Shown in pieces: positions 37,268 to 51,032 of a DNA stretch of 64,000 nucleotides. Location: assembly GCA_027605045.1 (NCBI GenBank), contig JAQFWX010000019.1, positions 62,001 through 126,000 of the forward strand. Reading direction: 5' to 3'. Origin of the DNA: Phallus indusiatus (Eukaryota; Basidiomycota; Agaricomycetes; Phallales; Phallaceae). Position 1 is the stretch's first letter. Each line of letters begins with the position of its first letter. Under the pieces are notes generated by a model that saw nothing but the letters and a program-made list of their open reading frames with translations, was not told the origin of the DNA and did not search any database. The position numbers and the translations under genes are program-made.

Positions 37268-38539
37268 ATGGCTCTCGAATACGCGATAGATTATCACTAC
37301 TCTCCTTCAGTAAGATCAATGCGCGAGGAGGAGGAGAACCCACTGGCAATGCAGGATACACCGTCGATTTATCCGACTCTAACTCCGTCCGCTGCCAGTG
37401 TATCTCTATCATCACTACGGGCCTCTTCACCAGGGTTCGCACCGTCTCAACAAGCTTCAGTAAAAACCCCCTCACCATCCATGTTTACGGAGTTCCCATT
37501 TCCTAAACTATCCTTGGCGCATACTGAGCTGGTTGACGTCGTACCAGCAGCAGAACAACATGCTTTGCCTTCTATTCACCAATCCGAAGATTTCTTCCTT
37601 GAGGACGCCAGTTTGGTACTCATATCTAAAGACAATGTGGCCTTTGCAATCCATCGCAGCATCTTACGACGCCACTCTGGTGTTCTCCACGAGAAATTCG
37701 AAATTCGGGCGAAAGTACCCGAGTCAGAGATGTATAAGGGTTTGCCGTTTGTTCAGCTGGATGAGTCTGCTGAGGTGGTCAAGACATTTTTGCAGATCGT
37801 CTACGACCAGAAGTAGGTTCTAACTAAACAACTATCCCTTCATTTCTAAATGTCAATGATCTCATTATTTAGACCTATTGAATTGATCGAACATGCTTAC
37901 AAGTTATTAGCATTCTGCGACAAATATGCTTTCGATTGCCATGTAAAAAAGATCCTTCCCCTCTTATCGAAGACATATCCCGATACTCTTGAAGCCTGGG
38001 ATCGTCCTCGTGACAGTGACAAAATCAAGGAAGCAATCAACGTCGCAATAGCAGCCTCTAGATCGGGCATGAAGACATTGATACCATCATGCCTTTACAC
38101 AATCATGTCATCATCGGCTTACGAGCGGGACTTACAAAAACTTCCTCAGCCTTTGCTTTTGCAGTTCCATCACGGATTCGTCCATTTTTCAACCTATGTC
38201 ATAGACTTTTATGATAACACGTGGACAGGACGAAAAACTCCGCCTAGAGGATGCCACAAAAAGGCAAAATGTAAAGATGCTTGGGTAAAGCTTAGGGACT
38301 TTGTGGTAGAATCGTTCCTTCACAATACTGGTTATATCCGTTCTCCAAAGCCTTTAGAGTTTCTGCAGAAGCTATCCGACATGGCTATGCCCAATTCTGC
38401 CTCCGATAGTTATTGCACCAAGTGTCAGATCTCTCTTTCTGACGTTATCGCGGATGCCCAAAAAGAGGTTTGGAATTCCCTGCCAAGAATCTTCAAAGTT
38501 GCGGACAGTTGGGAGGAGTTGAGGCGGGAAGGTGCCTAA
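37268..38539 (+). CDS. BTB/POZ domain protein, tandem copy 1
   Basis: Two exons (37268-37812, 37873-38539) give 403 residues. An N-terminal Ser/Pro-rich, probably disordered region precedes a BTB/POZ fold: HQSEDFFLEDASLVLISKDN, FAIHRSILRRHSGVLHEKFE, PFVQLDESAEVVKTFLQIVY, then LLAFCDKYAFDCHVKKILPL. The C-terminal half is the conserved helical region of Agaricomycete BTB proteins, with a C-x4-C (GCHKKAKC) and a C-x2-C (YCTKCQ) pair, ending with VWNSLPRIFKVADSWEEL. BTB domains mediate dimerisation and CUL3 recruitment, but substrates are unknown. It is clearly paralogous to the next gene; both share the same intron position. Confidence 0.82.
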
Positions 38540-39571
38540 TCATTTTTCTTTTCTTTTTCCTAGTTGCGTTTTTGAATTTTAAATTTCCGTACGCACTTCG
38601 TGTTGAACGGGGCGTTTGAGTAATGGTACTAATCAAACACCTCGTTCAACATAAGGATGCGTTACCATGTCACACAAATCATGATGTTCCTGTACTTTTT
38701 CGTCCATACTAAACCGTTTTGAATCTCTTTGCACTTTCAACGTGAAAACTTCAAATCAAGTCAAATCAGGCTCCCTTGCAAGCAGGATGGCGCGGCAGTG
38801 CTAAATTTGAATACGCGCTCTCCATAAATATTTATTATTACCCTCCGTTTCGGGTCGATTGTTGCGGGCGGCTTGCCAACTGTATTCGTTTTCGCCATTT
38901 GACGGTGTGTGTGTAAATCAAATTATTTTTTTGTATTATCCTCAAATCAAAGTGTGGCTCTAGATATACTTTAATTGCAAATGCACGGACTGCGCAATAG
39001 CTAATCAACCGCGCCGTAATTGGGGCCTAATCAGACCCTTCAAAGAAGGTGCTGTAACCACTCTGGTCATCAGAAGGCAATATTTTATCTTACTAGTATT
39101 AATAGTTTTATAGATCTTGTGGACATTACTCTGATCCCTAAAAGCGGGTGATTGTTCTCCTAATTCCCTGTCTTCCGCTCCTTTCTGACAAAATTTGCCG
39201 CCTAGTGCCGCCCAGTGAACGTAACAGGTGGCATTGTATTTACAGTATCAAATTACTCGATCGAGAGTCTTTGACACTTCATCATGCGAAAGAGTTTCCG
39301 AACGCGCTCATTCTTTGTTTGTGGCCGGAGGTTCAAATGATAAGACACACCTCCTATTCCGCCGGCAACCTAACCAGGAAAATTTCAAAACTGAGCCACG
39401 TATGGTTTTATCCTCGTGAAACACGTTGATAAGGTATGGTCTCATACAGCCAAGTGGAGGAGGCAAAGATATCAGATTAACTATCTTTATATATTGAGCG
39501 ATGGTGCGTTGTTAAAATCTCTCCTGAGTGCCCACATTCCCTCATCTCCTTTTTGTTGTTTGCTTAGCAAA
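38540..39571. other. Intergenic between tandem BTB genes
   Basis: About 1 kb, AT-rich. Short frames only. The region should hold the 3' end of copy 1 and the promoter of copy 2. No mobile element is visible at the duplication edges. Confidence 0.5.
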
Positions 39572-40939
39572 ATGGCACTCACTCATCTCCACTCAGAGTC
39601 AGGCTTTAGACTCAATTTTGAGACTTTAGTTCGCAATAACAGCTCTTCAGCCTTTGAAGGCTCTCATCAAGCTCCTGAGGATTTCCTGATGCCTGCGGAA
39701 CCGGCTGAAGGATCGGCGCAACAGGCAGAAAACCCATTGCCGCAAAATGCCCAAATTGATGAAGACACTCAACATGAGGCTGCGCTCGAATCTGGTGCAC
39801 CTCCACCAGTATCACATCCACCATCACTTCACCATTTACCTCCGTCACCACGACAACTTCCAGTGCGTGTGCATTGGGAGATTGATTCAGTCGACACGTC
39901 CACGCAAGACGACGCTATGGCACAAGATACCATCCATCGCTCCGAGGACTTCTACTTCGAGGACGCCAATTTGGTCCTGATATCCAATGAAGACCTGGCC
40001 TTCGGTGTCCATCGGGGCGTCATGCGACGCATCTCTGCCGTCTTCCATGATATGTTTGAAGTTCAGATGCAAGTGCCCAAATCAGAGATGTATGGTGGCT
40101 TGCCATTTATTCGATTGCACGACTCAACGGAAGACGTTCAGACGTTCTTGCAAATCGTTTATGATCAAAAGTAAATTATCAGTTTTTTTTCCAACGCCAA
40201 CGATCTCAATATATTCTTTAGGCCAATTGAAGAAGTCAAGGCACCTCACAAAGATTTACTAGCGTTCTGCGACAAGTACTCCGTCGATTCTATTCTTAAA
40301 AGGATCCTGGTCTTCCTACTGCAGACATTTCCCACTACGATAGAATCGTGGAATCGTCCTCGCGACGAAGAACAAATCAAAGAGGCGATTAACGTCGCGA
40401 TAGCAGCCTTCAGACTAAACATGAAGGTCCTGCTACCGTCGTGTCTATATACCATTATGGCATATTGCTCCTCAAATTCATATTACGCCCAGAGTTACTC
40501 GCTCGAGAAAGACATCCACAAGCTACCTCAGCCCCTACTTTTGAGTTATTTCCACGGGTTCTCCTACTTCTCCACATATGCCCTAAACTTTCATCGGCTC
40601 ACTTTGAATGGACGTGTCACTCCACCAATAGGGTGCAACAAAGCCAAATGCAAAGAAAACTGGTCCGGGTTCATAGAGAACGCCGAGTATTTGCTCCGTG
40701 ATCCAACTTACATCCGACATCCAAGACCGTTGGAATATCTTGACAAACTATCAACCTTGGCGCTTACCGATTTTAATTATCTTACCTACTGCGACAAATG
40801 TCGGGAAGCCCTTCCGGGTATCTTCAAGAATGCTCAAAGGGAGGTTTGGAATTCCTTACCGCGGGTGTTCAAGATTGCGGATGATTGGGGAGATCTACAA
40901 GAGAGCTCATCGGAGAAAAATCCTCCCGACTGGGTTTAA
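39572..40939 (+). CDS. BTB/POZ domain protein, tandem copy 2
   Basis: Two exons (39572-40170, 40222-40939) give 438 residues, parallel to copy 1. The N-terminus is a different acidic/Pro-rich region (VSHPPSLHHLPPSPRQLPVR). The BTB fold is HRSEDFYFEDANLVLISNED, FGVHRGVMRRISAVFHDMFE and PFIRLHDSTEDVQTFLQIVY, then LLAFCDKYSVDSILKRILVF. The C-terminal helical region keeps GCNKAKCKENW, TYCDKCREALPGI and VWNSLPRVFKIADDWGDL. The BTB and C-terminal parts are much more conserved between copies than the N-terminal regions, suggesting relaxed or diversifying change of the N-terminus. Intact frame, so probably functional. Confidence 0.82.
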
Positions 40940-41267
40940 CCTTCGTGCTCGTGTTGTACGACTGCGCGTTTGATATAGCGCAGCGCAGTCAACTAATGAT
41001 GAACATATTGTAATATGAGTTGTTTTCAGACACGTCACGTCCTGTACTTTTTGTCTTAGTTGTATAATATGAAGCCAGACAGCACCGTCTCATGAAAGTG
41101 AAAGCTCGAACATCAGTGATATTGACCAGAACCTTTACGTCTAACTATACATATAATAATAATAAGCGTCCAATTACAGTCGGATCTGGCATAACAATAT
41201 TAGGAAAACACATAACACAGAAGAGATCCGGCGACAATAAACATGAGTCCGTGTGTTCGTATAACCT
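40940..41267. other. Intergenic between convergent genes
   Basis: 3' flanks of BTB copy 2 and of the small membrane-protein gene. AT-rich, nothing recognised. Confidence 0.5.
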
Positions 41268-41820
41268 TTATCTCCATAATTTGCGAAAAATGGATTTGTT
41301 GGGCGTTGGTAGAGGTTTGTTAATAGCTAGACCACTATCATCCTCATACTCTTCGGACGCTATCCTCCGATAATTCTTGGAGTTATTCATAGCTTCGCGC
41401 ATTTCTCGAATACTTTGATTTTGAAGAACGGTCAATTGTCGCATTTCTTCTTTTATTGCCTTTTCTTCCATTCGTCTTTGATAATAACGCCACGAGATAT
41501 AACCTAACACAATAGCCGCAAATACAACTTCATTTGAAAAAAAATGACGTATCAGCATGCAAAAGGAAAAGGAAAAGATAAACACATGTAGACACACCTA
41601 AAACAGTTATGACGATAATGAACGTAGTTCTGCTGAAGACAGGCGGACAGGAGATGGGTTGGCCACTGAGTAGCGAACCAGACTGTTCATTGCATGAAAA
41701 AGTGAGCCAGATAAAAGCATACCTGGAGTTGAAACATGCGGAACTATTGGTAGAATTGGTATCCCTCGGTACTAGTGGTAAATCAAGTATGCTCCGTCGT
41801 TGGAATTCCAAAGAAGGCAT
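41268..41820 (-). CDS. Small single-pass membrane protein with charged cytosolic tail
   Basis: The ATG at 41820 begins MPSLEFQRRSILDLPLVPRD. The lumenal or outer part has several cysteines and N-x-T/S sites (TNSTNSS). The first exon ends within a hydrophobic segment (TTFIIVITVL), and an intron of about 70 nt (donor GTGTGT, acceptor AATGAAG) joins it to VVFAAIVLGYISWRYYQRRM, completing one membrane helix. The tail is highly charged and helical (EEKAIKEEMRQLTVLQNQSI) and ends FRKLWR at 41268. A possible upstream GT-AG pair (41722-41683) would break the frame and is not used. Function unknown. Confidence 0.6.
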
Positions 41821-42672
41821 GACTCAATTCAAACGGCCTAAGGGTTTCAGATTGCGGGAAATGAATAATGTAATAGAAAAAAAGAGCGGTATGGAGGGGG
41901 TATACGCAGATGGTGTTGTTGAGTGAGAAGGATAGATAAAAGAAGAGTGTTACTGGTTGCGAGTCGACATGTTGATACAGTGTGAGATGACGAGATACCC
42001 CCTCAGATCTCAGACCTCAGCCTCATTTAATTGGGTTGTCGATTGGCGAGCGAATCAGAGACTAGCATTTTTGATCGTTGATTTGAAAGTGCAACTGTTT
42101 GCATCGAAATGGCGGCCATAGCTGACACTGGTTGGCAGCGGTGCTAGAGCATATTTAGCAGTCCAACCATAACCCGTGGCAAACCCAGGTAGCCAGGGCA
42201 TCGTTATTGTCAACCAGAATTATTCATTGAGATTCGCAAAGCCAGATATACGTGCATGCATTCTGCAACAAAAAGCGAGCGATTCTTTGTCGACGTCGAG
42301 GCTAGTGTATGGGTTGATTAGCCTTTAGATACGCGAGTGAGTCGTGTTAGGGGCGAAAATCAATGTAACTGAGATTTACAAGAGCACGCCCCTGGCCCTG
42401 ACATACCATCGAAATTCGGATCTTGTAATGTAATGATACAGATATATTGCACTCTGTTCAAGTAACACTTGATAGAGTACCTTATTGTCTTTGCTCTTGA
42501 TCCGAAAAGTCTTTTTCCGTACAATTGGACGGAAAACCTGTGTCGAAACCATCGCTAGCACTAAACTCTGAGAAGCTCGCATCAATCAAATTTCGTTCGT
42601 GTGAATTCTTCGTTGTTGGAGCCAATCAGCCTCAAGTTCCCCATAAATATATTACAGCCAACTTCGAAGATC
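41821..42672. other. Intergenic, no gene seen
   Basis: About 850 bases between two minus-strand genes. Short frames without motifs. Confidence 0.45.
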
Positions 42673-44240
42673 CTAACAAATTGGTAAAGGCGCGCTGAAT
42701 GTAACCGAAATACCCAGCTTTCCCGCTTCTTTCACCAAGACTTGATAAACGGAATAGTTTTCCAAACAAACGTATTTCAAGTTGCCATTCCCATACTCTA
42801 TCCTCTTCTCCAGAATATTCAAGATAGCATCAGAAGTTTCGCGTAAAGGTAGGCCGTCTGGGAAACGGCAGTGCATCGTTTCCAATTTAGGGCATTGGTT
42901 TGGTTTGTATTTCAGCATTTGTAGCATTACAAGCGTTTTAACCTCGCTGACTTCATACGCATTGTGATGTTTCAAAGATAATAAAGCGAGGTTGGTCAAT
43001 TTTGGAAGTAAGATATCAAGGCATTTCGGAAGAAACGCTCCGACTGTTGGTGGGTGAAAGAGCTGGATATGAAATCCTTTTTCAGCCGCATTGGTACTAA
43101 AACTTGAACCGGGATGAGAAGATCGACTAGAAGAAAAGTCGGATAGTGATGGTCGCTCCGAGCCCAAAATGCATATTGAAGAGCACGATGCATGAAACCC
43201 AACATACAAGGACCGGATAGACGAATAATCGAAGTCCTCGAAAGCCGGAAGCAGATGGCGTCTAAGGACATGGCTGCTTCCATATTTACGCGTGCGCACC
43301 TCGTAGTGTTGCAGAGACGGGGTGCGTAACCTCGTCATTAATGTAGGCATGTTGAAACTATGAATGCATAAGGTTTCTAGACTGGGTAATATAAATTCCT
43401 GCGTAGGACAACGCAACAGAGACGCGTCCGGATCCCGAGGTTCAAAATCTGGATCATCGTCAATCCCGTATAGAGATTCAACAGACAGATCCTGCAGATT
43501 GATCAAGGATGATGAGTTTGATAAGAATTTGGTATAGCCGCTTCGAGAGTTGAAACGAATTTTTAGTTGTCTGACTCCTCGCAAAACATTGAACAGCTGA
43601 TCCCAAGGCAAGTCAACGCGGCATTTTGAGATATCCAATGCTTGTAAATCTGCAGCGATGTGAAGAAAAGGTATTCGAGAGTTGAGTCCGCTGTCGGAGG
43701 AATAGGCATCGAATATGGCATTTTTAAGGCTAGGAAATGATACCTCGGAGCACTTTTTGGCTACGGGTGACTCGAGGTTGATGAGTAGTGTTTCCACTCG
43801 ATGAGAGTATTGAGCGAGAATATGGCTAATGAGCACTTCCCTATCTGGTAAGAGCGTAGAAGTAGGCCCGATGTATCGGAAGGACAGCTTTAACAACGAT
43901 CCTGCGCGGCTCAAAATCATCCCAAGGAATTCAGGAGGCCAGGACAAGTCGACTGACAACCAAAAGCTTGGGTTTCCGATGATTATCTGACGCCAGGGTG
44001 GACTGACGCGAGACAGAATACAATAACGAGGCTGAGGCATGGATTCTTCTCCTGCTGACAGCCATATAATCTCCTCCAGTAACTCCGTGGGGAGACGACC
44101 GATTGGACTTGTTCCATGAGGCGGAGACGTATACGAAAACTCGGAAGGAATTGAATCATGGAGATAATTATCTATGTATTCACTTTTGGCGGTTACTCAT
44201 TTATCAAGAAAAACAGCTGAGTTATACTCACTTCAGACAT
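42673..44240 (-). CDS. F-box domain protein with LRR-like region
   Basis: A nine-base first exon (MSE, 44240-44232) and a 92-nt intron precede the main exon (44139-42673), giving about 491 residues. The F-box is SPIGRLPTELLEEIIWLSAG, then RYCILSRVSPPWRQIIIGNP and SFWLSVDLSWP, the pattern of Agaricomycete F-box proteins in which the box binds SKP1 of an SCF ubiquitin ligase. The rest holds irregular leucine-rich segments (DLQALDISKCRVDLPWDQLF; LPSLETLCIHSF; LPKLTNLALLSLKHHN), likely a substrate-binding solenoid. Target unknown. Such genes are highly expanded in mushrooms and turn over fast. Confidence 0.8.
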
Positions 44241-45594
44241 TCTACAGGCTTCGAACGAGAGAGAACCATGAGTTATGAGTGTGATTTGTGAAGTTGGGCG
44301 GACATTGGAAAACGGTTTTATACGGAAGATAACAAGCGGCCTCATGTCATCATACGTATGAAATGAATATCCTTCATTCGTTGCGGCGATCGGCAAGTAC
44401 CTAGTCGCGGCGCTATGAACTCAGTTAAACAGCGCGCACAAAAATATTCGGGACAACAATCGTTGAAGAACACATCAACGCAACCAGGGCGGATGATGAT
44501 GAGTCATGGGGCCGAGATAAAACGGTGGCCAGAAATGTTGGAAGTGGGAAGTGAGCTACATCTGGTATTGCATTTTCCTAGTTTGACACATTGCGGACCG
44601 ATTGCCAATATTTGTGCGTTAAAGGGAAACGGATAAACGTACTGTCGAGTAGCGATGAAGACTCGTTTTGACGGGCGGATCTGCCAGCTGGCACGTTCGC
44701 CGGCCTGTGCTTGAGCCGTACGTGACCGCCATTCACCGAGCGACTGAAATATCTCCATAGCATAGCTCCAAGTCCGAGTCGCAACGGCTGCACGTCGTAT
44801 TGGTCGTGTGGGTTCAGCTCTTCAAAAGAGTAATAATCGGTCGCGCGACCTCGACGTAGAGGCCTGACCAATGAAACAAGGTCGCTTCGACATTCCAGCT
44901 AATTGGCCAGAAAGGGAAAAAAACCACACTGACGGGGGTTGAATTGAAGCTCAGGGAATGAGCCGGGCCTCGAGGAAGACGCCGGGCTGGCAGAATAGAC
45001 CGCTAATGTTCATGGTAGTCGAAAGATTCATGCAGTGGCGATGATTCCCGTACTCGGCACTACAAGTTGGACCTAGGAGTGTTTCAGGATTTCAGGGAGA
45101 CGATAAGATAGCAATCACATAGAAACGAGCCTCTTACGTTCTTAGCTTCATCCACCCGACTCCAGTAGTAAGCAGGTCAATTCACCTGGACCGGGTTCAA
45201 ATCTAATGGTATTCTTGCAAAAGGAATTAAGTAGTATCGCTAGTAGCTATCCTACAATCAAGTTCGTGGTTTAATGCTATCCGAAGGAAAGGTATGATAA
45301 CCGCCAATGTGGAGCAAAGAAGATCGAACAACATGCCTACTATTTTTCACTCATCGAGACAGATCCATTGAAGCACATATTGACCTCAAGAATAAGGAAA
45401 GAATACAAAGGACGATAATAATAGAAGGGACATAGATGATTGGAAGACGAATAAATCGGCAAGGAACAAGCCCAAGTCACGGTGCTAAGTACACAGCGAC
45501 GAGTTGGACTCTTGTTCGATTACCAAGCATCTGACCTCGTTTCTGTCAGCAGTGGATCCTCTCCCTGAGAGCCAACATAAATGTCAGGATGGAG
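44241..45594. other. Gene-poor region
   Basis: About 1.35 kb with overlapping short frames on both strands (for example minus 44871-44578, which lacks an ATG start). None has a recognisable domain. A GGGTTCAAATC at about 45198 looks like a tRNA B box but has no supporting stems. Confidence 0.45.
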
Positions 45595-45750
45595 CCACTT
45601 TTACATCGACTTTAGTCTTGTCAGTGACTTTCTATAATAAATTCAGCCTGATTCTCGGCCATGTATTTCATGATACGCTCGTCAACGCTGAAGCAGTACT
45701 ATCATCAGCAAAAAAAAAAGAAGCCTCGTGATAAAGACTTACACAGCACC
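45595..45750 (-). pseudogene. UGP1 exon/intron fragment (duplicated relic)
   Basis: About 155 bases that closely resemble 49722-49878 of the intact UGP1 gene, in the same orientation. The match covers an exon part (the [19 protein letters not shown] region) and the adjoining intron (GTACTATCATCAGCAA...TTACACAGCACC), with scattered substitutions and small indels. Because the intron is included, it came from DNA, not from spliced mRNA. It has no coding value on its own. Confidence 0.85.
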
Positions 45751-46032
45751 AATTCTGTAGAAAGAGACAAGCATGATATTACTAACGTGAACACTTCGAT
45801 GTCACTCTCCTCAATTTTTATATAAATAGTGTACCTTCCGTCATGTTCAATGATGTTCATCTTCTCCTCAGTTATTTACCATTAGTACTGAGGAGTACTA
45901 GTAAGCACTTATTGTTCTATTCAATTCATGTTTCCTTACTTTCTTTTGCAAGAGCAATTTGACTCTTAGGTCTGTTTAATACACCTAGTTATTCACCATT
46001 ACTGAGGAAGCAATTCGATTCTTAGTCGTCCG
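45751..46032. other. Short intergenic stretch
   Basis: AT-rich sequence with an imperfect repeat (ATTTACCATTAGTACTGAGG at 45875-45894 and ATTCACCATTACTGAGGA at 45991-46008). No gene. Confidence 0.4.
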
Positions 46033-46931
46033 TCTTATGTCCGTAGAACAACAAATTCCTTGTCCGCACTTGTACGTATTATTTGGAAAATGGCGACCTC
46101 GTGATTTTGATTCCCGAAGAAACCAGTTTCAAAATTCACGGCCTTCAAAAGTCACAAGGAGATCCTCGCTTTTTATTCGCTGATCTTTCACGACATGAAC
46201 GATATCGCATGTTCGTCGTCGGAACGGTATGACGACTGCGACACGGTGGAACTTGCTCATTCCAAAAAAGACGTGATCTGCATGCTCCGAGCTATCACCA
46301 CTTCCAGTGTGTATCCTCTTTTCACCAAATTGATTTAATCATTATTAACGGAATACCTCTAGATATCCTCAGCCTTATGAACTCTCCGATCTGACAGGTC
46401 TCTTGCTTATTTCCCATGAACTTTTAATATCTCTTTTACTTGAATGTGCGTCAAAAGTCATTGAGAGAGACATCCCTATCGGCTATGACCAGTACGAGGC
46501 TAACCTTGGAACATCGAAACATAACGATCGCGATCTCAGAACAACGAATTGAATTTCGGAGTAAACCGCACGGAGACTTGGCCTTGAGACATTTCTGCCG
46601 GTTCTACATTACAAGCTTCCCTCTTCGTGCAAAACCTATTAAATTTCACCGGCCGATACAGACATTGTATGAACTGTCAAGAAAAGTATACCAAGGAGAG
46701 TGTTTAATGTGTAAACTCGCCCGCCTTTGCCTGTTGGACAAATATGGAAGAAGGTTTTGGGTCGAACTCCCAAGGTTATACAACGTCGTATCTGGCTGGG
46801 AGGAGTTGGAAGAAAATCATAAGAGATTCAAGGGATCTGTAAGTCGGATCACAAAGCTCTCATTGTATCTTTACAATCTTAATCATTTCCAGGTGCGAAG
46901 ACCGCATTCACCACAGAATTTACTGACATGA
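46033..46931 (+). pseudogene. Decayed BTB/POZ gene, relic 1
   Basis: A BTB-type gene is readable but broken. YYLENGDLVILIPEETSFKI starts in one frame near 46075; from about 46125 the homologous reading moves to another frame (FKSHKEILAFYSLIFHDMND, LAHSKKDVICMLRAITTSS). After an intron-like gap come YPQPYELSDLTGLLLISHEL and SLLLECASKVIERDIPI, then a stop. The C-terminal helical part is found at 46590-46840: AKPIKFHRPIQTLYELSRKV, CLMCKLARLCLLDKYGRR and FWVELPRLYNVVSGWEELEE, with the C-x2-C pair and W-x-E-L-P motif of the intact BTB genes. At least one frameshift and one stop are present. Confidence 0.65.
46590..46931 (+). repeat. Direct repeat, unit 1 (partner 47540-47875)
   Basis: The two units share long stretches such as CACCGGCCGATACAGAC (46650, 47575), CTCCCAAGGTTATACAA and CTTAATCATTTCCAGGTGCG, with few differences by eye. 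They are about 950 bases apart. Confidence 0.75.
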
Positions 46932-47170
46932 GCTAGGTACTGGCCGGCTCCAGCGTCCAGGTGAGCAGGTGAGCGCTGTCGCTGTCATACCATGTCGTCC
47001 TCTCTCCTCTGACCACGACAACAGGGCACGGACGTCTCCAGCGTCCCGTTTGATTTTTTGCCACCCTGCCGCCCTGGTGGCTGGTCAGGTGTTACACAGT
47101 TTTCCTCCGCTATTTTCTCCCTTTCTTTTCCTTTATCATTTGCCTTGTGAATTTGTCTCTCTTCTTTTCA

Positions 47171-47875
47171 ATGCTCATCTCCACTGAACCAACGAACGAC
47201 ACACTCATTTCAGGTCAATCTGAACTACCGTCGTCTACCGCCACGCCCAAATTTGCTATTGACTCGTATCCGTTCGCGGATCTTGGACCTTTGACAAGCC
47301 ACGCTCACCCCCACTACGTTATTTACAATGCAGGCGAAAAGATCAATTTCAACGCCATGCCTAAGCTCAAACTTATCAAAGACTGCTTGCACTTGGAGAC
47401 AACAGAAGACGCCAAGTCATACGCTACCAAAATTAAGCATCTGTACCTTTGTATTCGATATTGTAAAGGCTAAGGATCGAGCCCGGAATGGTTGTCAGTT
47501 AGCAAGTTGCCAGCAGGCCTGGAGTAAATTTTGTTCTCTCTTCCAACGGTGTTGCGCGAAACCCATCAAAGCCCACCGGCCGATACAGACGTTGTACGAA
47601 CTGTCAAAAAAGTTTACCAAGGAGAGTGTTTGGCGTGAAAACACGCCCGCCTTTGCCTGTTAGACAAGCACGGAAGAAAGAAGGGTCTGGGTCGAACTCC
47701 CAAGGTTATACAATGTCGCATCTGGCTGGGAGGAGTCGGAAGAGAGGTACAGGAGATTCAAGGAATCTGTAAGTAGGATCACTGAAGCTCTCATTGTATC
47801 TTCACGATCTTAATCATTTCCAGGTGCGAAGACCGCACTCTCCGCGAAGTCTACTGACTGGAGACTGACAAGAAT
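47171..47875 (+). pseudogene. Decayed BTB-related gene, relic 2
   Basis: An ATG frame (47171-47473) encodes SELPSSTATPKFAIDSYPFA and continues for about 100 residues without a recognised domain. From about 47455, pieces of the BTB C-terminal region appear in another frame: RNGCQLASCQQAWSKFCSLF and AKPIKAHRPIQTLYELSKKF. A further frame change near 47620 breaks the C-terminus. The part at about 47540-47875 is a near copy of 46590-46931 in relic 1, including the terminal intron and 3' exon. Whether the N-terminal frame is still expressed is unknown. Confidence 0.55.
47540..47875 (+). repeat. Direct repeat, unit 2 (partner 46590-46931)
   Basis: Second unit of the duplicated BTB 3' region. Relative to unit 1 it has small indels that break the frame. 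Confidence 0.75.
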
Positions 47876-48790
47876 CATCATCGCTCACAGTACTACACAG
47901 TATCTTTTTCCTCATCATTCATTTTGTCTTTCCTTTCATTTTATCCCACCTATGTCTCTTATTCGTGCATTGTAATGGTAGTGCATATACTTACATATTT
48001 ATGTACATGCATACATATACCCCGTCACCCAACAACTCCGGACCGAGCATTCTTTATATATCCGATCTACAACCTTTTTCTTAATAAATTTCCGATAATT
48101 CTAATTTTGCAGATGAGAGAAGAAGGTCAGGAATGTAAAGCCACGTTAAGATTGGATGTGAATAACCTGCACAGCCAGGGAAACAAAGTGCGATATTTAG
48201 TATATACGTCAGTCATTCACTTCTCACATGTACACATGGCGGTCATACATCCGGATCGAGTCCGGAGTGCGGTATGTCTCAGTATGGCAGGAACTTGATG
48301 CTGAAAAGAAAGAACATCATAAAATGATTATCTCGGAAAATCGTCGGTAGACGATAACTAGATGTAGGTCAAATTTCTATATTCGGAACCTATCATTTGT
48401 AACATTACAAGGAAAAGGAGGGGGAAAAGAAGATAATGAAAGTTTATATCGATTTGTCGATTTGATTATCGTCTGAACACCTGAACTGTAGATGCCAGAA
48501 TGTCAGATGGTTGGAAAGAGTGAAACAGCAACGAAGAAGAAAAAAACGAGCATAATTTTACGTCTAAAATGGGAAATGGGAAATTGTAAATGGGTGAATT
48601 GGACTTGATTTTGTCATGGTAAAGAAATAAAGACTGAATTTTCTTTTTGAAAAAAAAAAGAGAGGTAGCTTGCGAAAGAGGAGAGTCCGTGAATGAAATG
48701 CAAGAATGAAGGAGAAAGACAAAGGAATTAAAACAGGACTGATAAGCGACGTGAATAGAATCAGATTGAGATGTATGAAGATTAGCATTT
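47876..48790. other. Intergenic between BTB relic 2 and UGP1
   Basis: About 900 bases. TACATA-rich simple sequence at 47975-48020 and purine-rich tracts at 48410-48730. UGP1 3' end on the right. No gene supported. Confidence 0.5.

Positions 48791-51032
<2,242 letters not shown>

Noticed and set aside
41683..41722. GT-AG intron in the small membrane-protein gene
   Set aside because: Removing 40 nt would break a frame that is otherwise continuous through the region.
44578..44871. 97-codon minus-strand frame
   Set aside because: It starts with TTG, overlaps other frames and shows no domain.
45185..45215. Possible tRNA (GGGTTCAAATC resembling a B box)
   Set aside because: No matching T-stem, acceptor stem or A box at the right spacing on either strand.
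45504..45731. Plus-strand frame over the UGP1 fragment
   Set aside because: It is antisense to the duplicated UGP1 exon/intron and mirrors an equally meaningless frame opposite the real gene.
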